Source: an uncultured Oscillospiraceae bacterium (GTDB lineage Bacteria > Bacillota > Clostridia > Oscillospirales > Ruminococcaceae). From it: 13,058 nt of DNA. Position 1 is the first letter of the stretch. Every line of letters begins with the position of its first letter. Location of the stretch: contig UQMF01000038.1 in NCBI GenBank assembly GCA_900542145.1, forward strand, positions 1 to 13,058. Reading direction: 5' to 3'. Made by a program: the position numbers and the translations under genes. This document shows positions 1 through 5,228 of the stretch, one piece after another. The notes under the pieces were generated by a model, which worked only from the letters and a program-made list of their open reading frames with translations, was not told where the DNA came from and searched no databases.

Positions 1-360
<360 letters not shown>

Positions 361-400
361 TTTGTATCAAAACAGCTTTCGCTGCTCTAATCTTGGTTCA

Positions 401-444
401 GATAAACGCTAACGTTAATTTAATTAACGCAATCTGTGTTTATC
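401..444 (-). other. Imperfect hairpin in the 16S leader (possible processing stem)
   Basis: Outer arms GATAAAC/GTTTATC (401-407 and 438-444) and inner arms CGTTAAT/ATTAACG form an imperfect AT-rich hairpin about 45-85 nt before the mature 16S 5' end. Such structures in rRNA leaders can take part in processing or antitermination. No specific role can be assigned from the sequence. Confidence 0.4.
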
Positions 445-518
445 CAGAATTTTACTTGTTTCTCAACTTCGGCATCTCTGCCAAAGAATCGACAAGGTAA
501 TGTTAATTCGTTCTGTAT

Positions 519-538
519 TGTTCAATTTTCAAGGAGCT
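519..538 (-). promoter_or_regulatory. rRNA leader boxA antitermination element
   Basis: The minus strand reads GCTCCTTGAAAATTGAACA. This is very close to the Gram-positive rRNA boxA form (TGCTCTTTGAAAACTGAACA), which binds the NusB-S10 complex in the transcribed leader and prevents premature Rho-dependent termination. It lies downstream of all four promoters and about 160 nt before 16S, as expected. Confidence 0.8.
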
Positions 539-579
539 TTTCTTAACTCTGTCGTTCTGATCTCTCAGACGACTTTGTT

Positions 580-608
580 ATTATATCACATCTTTTCGAG
601 TTTGTCAA
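580..608 (-). promoter_or_regulatory. rrn promoter P1 (closest to 16S)
   Basis: Perfect sigma-A consensus on the minus strand: TTGACA (603-608), 17-bp spacer, TATAAT (580-585). An A/T-rich run resembling an UP element lies upstream (609-655). The predicted transcript start is near 573, where a hairpin with a GAGA loop (551-573) begins immediately. Confidence 0.9.
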
Positions 609-703
609 GAGGTTTTTCAAAATTATTTTTGAATTTTTCTTGATTTTCTTCAAAATCGACGTGATTTCGAGGTTTTCTCTCACCGCTTTTCAGCAGCCTA
701 TCC

Positions 704-732
704 ATTATATCACTTTCTTTTCGATTTGTCAA
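704..732 (-). promoter_or_regulatory. rrn promoter P2
   Basis: TTGACA (727-732), 17-bp spacer, TATAAT (704-709), both perfect. The flanks closely resemble P1: the upstream A/T tract and the GTGA before the -10 are shared, suggesting duplication. Just past the predicted start the RNA can form CTGCT-GAAA-AGCGG (683-696). Confidence 0.9.
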
Positions 733-822
733 GAGTTTTTTCAAAATTTATTTTGATCTTTTCTTGATTCATCTTCAAGCGATTTTCTGGAAGAGAGCGT
801 CGCTTTGGGCGACAGCCTAATT

Positions 823-851
823 ATTATATCACATTGTTTCCTTTTTGTCAA
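823..851 (-). promoter_or_regulatory. rrn promoter P3
   Basis: TTGACA (846-851), 17-bp spacer, TATAAT (823-828), both perfect, with an A/T-rich upstream region and GTGA before the -10 as in P1 and P2. The predicted early transcript can form GTCGC-CCAAA-GCGAC (799-813). Confidence 0.9.
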
Positions 852-936
852 GCGGTTTTTTCATCTTTTTTGAAAAACTTTTTTGACTTCCGGTCGCTTT
901 GTGACTTTTTCTTTGCTCTCTTGCGAAAGCTTAATT

Positions 937-965
937 ATTATACACCCTATTCTGCCAAAAGTCAA
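937..965 (-). promoter_or_regulatory. rrn promoter P4 (most distal)
   Basis: TTGACT (960-965), 17-bp spacer, TATAAT (937-942). One mismatch in the -35. It lies about 86 bp beyond the nrdR terminator, so the nrdR 3' end and the rrn control region are directly adjacent. Confidence 0.85.
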
Positions 966-1050
966 CACTTTTTTTGAAAAATACTGCACAATAAGTTTTC
1001 CAATTTTTCAACCGAATTATACTTTTCAAGTTACAAAAAATAGCACAAAC

Positions 1051-1078
1051 AAAAGGACTCCGTATCTTCACGGAGTCC
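1051..1078 (-). terminator. Rho-independent terminator of nrdR
   Basis: On the minus strand GGACTCCG and CGGAGTCC form a perfect 8-bp stem around an 8-nt loop, followed by TTTTGTTTG. It begins 11 nt after the nrdR stop codon. Confidence 0.85.
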
Positions 1079-1088
1079 CATTCATGTA

Positions 1089-1538
1089 TCAGCCGTTTTC
1101 CTGCAGCTCAGAGATGATCTTCACGAATCCGTCCACGTCGTTGAAGTCCTTATAAACGGAAGCGAATCTGATATAAGCCACTACATCAATATCCTTCAGC
1201 CTGTGGAGCACCAGTTCGCCGATCTTCTCGCTCGTCACTTCTCTCTGGAGGGAATTCTTCAATTCTGCTGCGATCTCGTCCACCATATTCTCGATGGTTT
1301 CCAGCTTGACGGGACGCTTTACAGCGGCTCTGCAAAGCCTGTCAACCAGCTTCTGACGGTCAAAAGGCTCAATGGAATTATCCTTTTTTATAACCATCAG
1401 AGGAATATCCTCGATGATCTCATATGTTGTAAAACGGAAGCCGCACTGTATGCACTCACGGCGGCGGCGCACCTTATTTTCGGTCGGTCGGGAGTCGATT
1501 ACCTTGCTTTCCTCGCAGCCGCATTCAGGACACTTCAT
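1089..1538 (-). CDS. nrdR: Transcriptional repressor NrdR
   Basis: NrdR senses ATP/dATP and represses ribonucleotide reductase genes by binding NrdR boxes. The 149-residue product has the family's usual length and architecture: an N-terminal zinc ribbon with Cys3, Cys6, Cys29 and Cys32, a basic RRRRE segment (residues 24-28) next to the GFRFTTYE motif, then an ATP-cone domain from about residue 46 to 138 (VIKKDNSIEPFDRQKL at its start). The ATG at 1538 begins the conserved MKCPECG, so the start is secure although its ribosome binding site is weak. It is a single-gene unit with its own promoter at 1581-1609 and terminator at 1051-1078. A perfect NrdR-box core overlaps its promoter, suggesting autoregulation. 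No nrd reductase gene is in the window, so its targets lie elsewhere. Confidence 0.97.
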   Translation of the reverse strand: MKCPECGCEESKVIDSRPTENKVRRRRECIQCGFRFTTYEIIEDIPLMVIKKDNSIEPFDRQKLVDRLCRAAVKRPVKLETIENMVDEIAAELKNSLQREVTSEKIGELVLHRLKDIDVVAYIRFASVYKDFNDVDGFVKIISELQENG

Positions 1539-1564
1539 GTTGATTTATCACTCGCTTTCTGCAT
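1535..1564 (-). CDS. Possible 9-codon upstream ORF overlapping the nrdR start
   Basis: The frame ATG to TGA encodes MQKASDKST, and its stop overlaps the nrdR start codon in the arrangement ATGA. It would begin only about 10 nt from the predicted transcript start, with just AGG upstream as a possible ribosome contact. Because nrdR has a weak ribosome binding site, translational coupling is conceivable. An ORF this short can easily arise by chance, so this is a tentative call. Confidence 0.25.
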   Translation of the reverse strand: MQKASDKST

Positions 1565-1572
1565 TATATTGC

Positions 1573-1582
1573 CTATATATAG
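1573..1582 (-). promoter_or_regulatory. Candidate NrdR box overlapping the nrdR promoter
   Basis: CTATATATAG is a perfect palindrome and fits all ten positions of the NrdR-box core as I recall it (CwAtATaTwG). The outer flanks (aca/tgt in the consensus) are poorly kept. It spans from the end of the -10 hexamer to the predicted transcript start, an ideal repression position. NrdR boxes normally occur in pairs; no convincing second copy is visible at the usual spacing. Confidence 0.5.
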
Positions 1583-1609
1583 TATACCACATTCCCACAG
1601 AATTTTCAA
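1581..1609 (-). promoter_or_regulatory. nrdR promoter
   Basis: TTGAAA (1604-1609), 17-bp spacer, TATACT (1581-1586) on the minus strand. The predicted start is near 1573, giving a short leader of about 35 nt before nrdR. Confidence 0.75.
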
Positions 1610-1673
1610 CACTTTAAACACAGAAAATGAAAAATATTTTTGCGGAATTACACCAGTTCAAATTTAATAGAAT

Positions 1674-1695
1674 AGGGCGCACCGAAGCGCGCCCT
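1674..1695 (-). terminator. Probable terminator of leuA
   Basis: On the minus strand AGGGCGC and GCGCCCT form a strong stem extended by C-G and G-U pairs, closed by a UUCG tetraloop. It begins about 15 nt after the leuA stop. The following tract (ATTCTATT) is only moderately T-rich, so termination may be partly leaky toward nrdR. Confidence 0.65.
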
Positions 1696-1709
1696 GAAGC
1701 TATTCACAA

Positions 1710-3371
1710 TCAGATAAGCCCGGAATTATTTACCGCAGCCACCAGTGCTCTTACCGAAGCCACGATGATATCCGTATGGATACCCGCGCCCCAGCTTACG
1801 GATCCGTCCGGCTTGGAAATGCCGATATAAGCCGCCGCCTTGGACTTAGAGGACTGTTCTACTGCGTTCTCTGTATAGGTAGCAAGGTGGAAGTCAATGC
1901 CGAGTCCGGTCTTGAGTGCGTTGGAAACTGCGTCTAGACGACCGTTTCCGGTACCCTCCCATTTACGCTTCTGACCGCCGACTTCCATGGTAACTGTAGC
2001 TGTGATATGCTCGCCCTGGGTATAGTGCGCCTCGATGAATTTCAGCTTACCCTGCGGCTCCAGATAGGTTTTCTCGAAAATATCATAGATCTCGCTCGGG
2101 TGAAGTTCCTTGTGCTGATGGTCGGAAACGCCCTTAACGACGTAGCCGAAGTGCTCGCGCATTTTAGGCGGCATGATAATACCGTAGGTCTGTTCCATGA
2201 GGAAGCCGATTCCGCCCTTGCCGCTCTGGCTGTTGATGCGAATAACGTCGCCCTCGTATTCTCTGCCGATGTCGTGGGGGTCGATCGGGATATAGGGAAC
2301 GTTCCAGTGCTCGGGATCCTTCTCCTCGCGCCACTTCATGCCCTTTGCAATAGCGTCCTGGTGAGAGCCGCTGAATGCCGCGAATACCAGCTGACCGCTG
2401 TAGGGCATACGCTCGTAAACGTGCATTCTGGTGAGCCGCTCGTAGATGGAAGCCAGCTCCGGCAGGTTGCTGAAATCGAGGTTCGGCTCCACGCCGTGGG
2501 AGTACATGTTCAGCGCCAAAGTTACAATATCCACGTTGCCGGTGCGCTCGCCGTTACCGAACAGAGTACCCTCAACGCGGTCAGCGCCGGCGAGAAGTCC
2601 CAGTTCAGTATCAGCGATTCCGCAGCCGCGGTCGTTGTGGGGGTGAAGGGAGATCTCAAGGGAATCCCTGTTATGCAGTACCTTGCACATGTATTCCACC
2701 TGCTGCGCGTAAACATGCGGCAGGCTCTCCTCTACTGTAACGGGGAGGTTGATTATAGCCTTCCAGTCGGGAGTAGGCTGCCAGATGTCGATGACCGCGT
2801 TGCAGATCTCCGCAGCGAATTCCGGCTCAGTTCCGGTGAAGCTCTCCGGCGAGTACTCGAAGCGGAAGTTACCGGGAGTATTCTCGCGGTATTCATTCAG
2901 AAGTTTAGCGCCGGTAACGGCGATGTCGATGATCTCCTGCTTGCTCTTACGGAATACCTGCTCGCGCTGAGCCACGGAGGTGGAATTATACAGGTGCACG
3001 ATAGCATTCTTGCAGCCCTCGAGCGCCTCGAAAGTTTTTTTGATGATGTGCTCACGGCTCTGGGTGAGCACCTGTACCGTAACGTCGTCCGGTATCAGAT
3101 TCTGCTCGATAAGCGCGCGGCAGAACTCGTATTCTGTTTCGGAAGCAGCCGGGAATCCGATCTCGATCTCCTTGAAGCCGACCTCGACGAGCTTTTTGAA
3201 GAACTCCAGCTTCTCGTCCAGGCTCATTGGGATTATCAGTGCCTGATTACCGTCGCGGAGGTCAACGCTGCACCACTTGGGAGCCTTCTCTATGTAGTCC
3301 TTTTCAGCCCAGTCCATGCATCTGAACGGCGGCATGAAATATCTTCTTGTGTACTTGTTTGCCTGTGTCAT
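1710..3371 (-). CDS. leuA: 2-isopropylmalate synthase (long, actinobacterial-type LeuA)
   Basis: Catalyses the first committed step of leucine synthesis, condensing acetyl-CoA with 2-ketoisovalerate. The 553-residue product belongs to the long LeuA subtype typified by mycobacterial and corynebacterial enzymes (opening RYFMPPFRCMDWAEKDYIEK). The TIM barrel carries the conserved DLRDGNQAL (residues 37-45, with metal ligand Asp40), the metal-binding SLHPHNDRGCG (241-251, His243 and His245) and FGNGERTGNV (271-280). The C-terminal leucine-binding regulatory domain runs from about residue 420, with GTGNGRLDAV and GAGIHTDIIV. I place the start at the ATG at 3371, preceded by AAGGA at good spacing; an in-frame TTG at 3392 would add seven unconserved residues. 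A T-box leader precedes it, so expression should respond to tRNA-Leu charging and the enzyme to leucine feedback. It stands alone, without leuB, leuC or leuD. Confidence 0.97.
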   Translation of the reverse strand: MTQANKYTRRYFMPPFRCMDWAEKDYIEKAPKWCSVDLRDGNQALIIPMSLDEKLEFFKKLVEVGFKEIEIGFPAASETEYEFCRALIEQNLIPDDVTVQVLTQSREHIIKKTFEALEGCKNAIVHLYNSTSVAQREQVFRKSKQEIIDIAVTGAKLLNEYRENTPGNFRFEYSPESFTGTEPEFAAEICNAVIDIWQPTPDWKAIINLPVTVEESLPHVYAQQVEYMCKVLHNRDSLEISLHPHNDRGCGIADTELGLLAGADRVEGTLFGNGERTGNVDIVTLALNMYSHGVEPNLDFSNLPELASIYERLTRMHVYERMPYSGQLVFAAFSGSHQDAIAKGMKWREEKDPEHWNVPYIPIDPHDIGREYEGDVIRINSQSGKGGIGFLMEQTYGIIMPPKMREHFGYVVKGVSDHQHKELHPSEIYDIFEKTYLEPQGKLKFIEAHYTQGEHITATVTMEVGGQKRKWEGTGNGRLDAVSNALKTGLGIDFHLATYTENAVEQSSKSKAAAYIGISKPDGSVSWGAGIHTDIIVASVRALVAAVNNSGLI

Positions 3372-3452
3372 ATCCTGTTCCTTTCCGGGCAACGCCCTGC
3401 GTGATTAACGCAATAATGCAGAATTCCGTTGAACTGCCGCAGACCGCAAAAT

Positions 3453-3486
3453 AAAAAAAGCTCCATCTCATACAAGAGATGAAGCT
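3453..3486 (-). terminator. T-box-controlled attenuator terminator ahead of leuA
   Basis: AGCTTCATCTC and GAGATGGAGCT form a fully paired 11-bp stem (one G-U pair) around TTGTAT, followed by seven T residues. It directly follows the conserved T-box sequence, with which the alternative antiterminator would form, and ends about 80 nt before leuA. Confidence 0.9.
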
Positions 3487-3729
3487 GAATACTCCACGGT
3501 ACCACTCTCATTGGCAGGACAAACCTGCCCACTCGGTCACATCAGACAATGTGCCTCTCTATAACGGGAGAAACCGTAACAGCTTAGTTAAGTGCGGAGT
3601 ATCCGCCTGTTCAGCTGTTCTGCTCAAGGAGGAGCTATGACCCTGCTGCTCTGCCGGCTCGCACCAACCGCCGGTTCTCTGAAAGTGCGCCAGGGCTTTG
3701 TTTCCTATCATCGCATTTCAACATATTCT
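3453..3729 (-). promoter_or_regulatory. T-box leader (tRNA-Leu-sensing riboswitch) of leuA
   Basis: The transcript from the promoter at 3736-3764 has the T-box landmarks in order. Stem I has arms GCCCTG/CAGGGT and a distal CCGGC/GCCGG stem around GGTTGGTGCGA, with AGAGAA just before it. A GGCAGG/CCTGCC stem III lies at 3513-3529. The T-box element AGAGTGGTACCGTGGAGT is at 3491-3508, followed by the terminator. A CTC triplet at 3632-3634 on the 3' side of the presumed specifier loop fits a leucine codon, although two CTC triplets adjoin and I could not fix the exact specifier by eye. The UGGU bulge fits a tRNA acceptor with discriminator A. Uncharged tRNA-Leu should favour antitermination and leuA expression. 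Confidence 0.92.
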
Positions 3730-3735
3730 GTATAG

Positions 3736-3764
3736 ATTATAGCACCAGTTTACGCATTTGTCAA
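3736..3764 (-). promoter_or_regulatory. leuA promoter
   Basis: Perfect TTGACA (3759-3764), 17-bp spacer, perfect TATAAT (3736-3741) on the minus strand. A strong constitutive promoter fits regulation by attenuation in the T-box leader. Its -35 is 53 bp from that of the divergent promoter of the BrxD-like gene. Confidence 0.9.
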
Positions 3765-3817
3765 GGGGTAAGCGCGAAAAATCCCGGTGAAAAAGCTGAA
3801 CGGCGCCATTTGGAGCA

Positions 3818-3846
3818 TTGATTTTTTTATAATAATGTGATACAAT
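3818..3846 (+). promoter_or_regulatory. Promoter of the brxD-brxHI-like pair
   Basis: TTGATT (3818-3823), 17-bp spacer, TACAAT (3841-3846). It is weaker than its neighbours, with two -35 mismatches and one -10 mismatch. It leaves a leader of about 30 nt containing AGGAGG (3868-3873) before the ATG at 3882. Confidence 0.65.
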
Positions 3847-3881
3847 AATAGGATAGGAAAAACGAGCAGGAGGTAGACATT

Positions 3882-5204
3882 ATGGCTGTAGCAGTACCAA
3901 AGCGCATAGCTTCCGGGATAATCAACGCGCTCAAGGGCGGCGTAGTTCCGCGCACGGGGCTTGGATACATCGCAGTAGGCAGGACCGCCGAGATAAACGC
4001 ACTGCTCCACGATGTGGACATAACGGAGGAAGGCGGCGCGTTCTTCCGCTTCATCGTCGGAAGATACGGCAGCGGAAAGAGCTTCATGCTCCAGATGATG
4101 CGCCAGCACCTCATGGACCGGGGATTCGTGACCGCGGACGCAGACCTCTCCCCGGAACGCCGCCTGATGGGAACCAAAGGGCAGGGACTTGCCACTTACC
4201 GTGAGCTTATGCGTAATATGAGCGTGCGCACCAAGCCGGACGGCGGCGCGCTTCCGCTGATACTTGAGAAGTGGATCACCGGAGTGCGCACCGATGTCGT
4301 TGCCGAGGGCACCAGCCCGGAGGACCCGTTCTTTGACGCCGCAGTGGAGCGCAAGATCTACACGAAGATAAGCAGCCTTGAGGACATGGTGCACGGCTTT
4401 GATTTTGCCCGGGTGATTAACGCCTACCACAAAGCGTATACCGCCGGCAACGAGGAAAAGGCGTCCTGTGCGGTGCGCTGGCTGCGCGGCGAGTATTCCA
4501 CCAAGACCGAGGCGAAGCAGGATCTCGGCGTGAACGTGATAATCACCGATGACAACTGGTACGACTACATCAAGCTGCTTACGGCGTTCTTTGTGAGCGC
4601 CGGATACAAGGGCTTCGTCATAATGATAGACGAGCTTGTGAATATCATGAAGATTCCCCATGCCGTGACACGTCAGTACAATTACGAGAAGATACTCATG
4701 ATGTACAACGACGTCATGCAGGGAAAGGCTTCCCACCTGGGCGTTATAATGGGCGGAACTCCCCAGTGTATCGAGGACACGCGCCGCGGCGTATTCAGCT
4801 ACGACGCCCTGCGCTCCCGTCTTGAGCGCGGAAGATTCGCCACGGACGAAACCCACGACATGCTTGCACCGATAATCAAGCTCCAGCCGCTTTCCTATGA
4901 AGAGATGACGGTGCTGACCGAGAAGCTGGCGGAGATACACGCCGGGCTGTACAGCTACACCTGCCGCCTTACCCTGGAGGACCGTATTTTCTTCATCAAG
5001 GCGGAATACAGCCGCGTGGGCGCGGACACGAACATCACTCCCCGTGAGATGATACGGGATTTCATCGAGCTGCTGAACATCGCCATGCAGAATCCGGACA
5101 AGACGGTCGCCGAGCTGATGGGCGAGGATTCCGGATTCGACTACGCGAAGCCCGAGGGCGAACCGGCGGAGCAGAACGACGGCTTCGAGGATTTCGAGCT
5201 GTAA
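3882..5204 (+). CDS. brxD: BREX-type P-loop ATPase, BrxD-like (DUF2791 family)
   Basis: The 440-residue protein looks like a DUF2791/BrxD ATP-binding protein, named from BREX type 2 (Pgl) and type 6 phage-exclusion loci. Visible features are a Walker A GRYGSGKS (residues 60-67), a Walker B VIMIDE (246-251), a sensor-1-like LGVIMGGTPQ (286-295), and RRGVFSYDALRSRLERGRF (301-319 by motif order, just after) with a candidate arginine finger, so an active AAA+-like ATPase is expected. The last ~27 residues are strongly acidic and probably disordered. AGGAGG lies 8 nt before the ATG. It is 24 nt upstream of an Lhr-type helicase on the same strand, the classic BrxD-BrxHI pairing. No BREX methyltransferase, PglZ, BrxC/PglY or PglW is adjacent. 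The family assignment is from recognised motifs, not a search; its role here is unknown. Confidence 0.85.
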   Translation: MAVAVPKRIASGIINALKGGVVPRTGLGYIAVGRTAEINALLHDVDITEEGGAFFRFIVGRYGSGKSFMLQMMRQHLMDRGFVTADADLSPERRLMGTKGQGLATYRELMRNMSVRTKPDGGALPLILEKWITGVRTDVVAEGTSPEDPFFDAAVERKIYTKISSLEDMVHGFDFARVINAYHKAYTAGNEEKASCAVRWLRGEYSTKTEAKQDLGVNVIITDDNWYDYIKLLTAFFVSAGYKGFVIMIDELVNIMKIPHAVTRQYNYEKILMMYNDVMQGKASHLGVIMGGTPQCIEDTRRGVFSYDALRSRLERGRFATDETHDMLAPIIKLQPLSYEEMTVLTEKLAEIHAGLYSYTCRLTLEDRIFFIKAEYSRVGADTNITPREMIRDFIELLNIAMQNPDKTVAELMGEDSGFDYAKPEGEPAEQNDGFEDFEL

Positions 5205-5228
5205 TTTCACAGAAACGAGGTATCCCCC

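Noticed and set aside
541..970. Repeating ~120-bp pattern resembling a repeat array or CRISPR
   Set aside because: The repeating parts are -35/-10 hexamers, A/T-rich upstream elements and short hairpins, not constant repeats with unique spacers; tandem rrn promoters explain it.
2007..3404. A 465-codon plus-strand frame opposite leuA
   Set aside because: Antisense shadow of a well-conserved enzyme gene, with no domain and no ribosome binding site that I can see.
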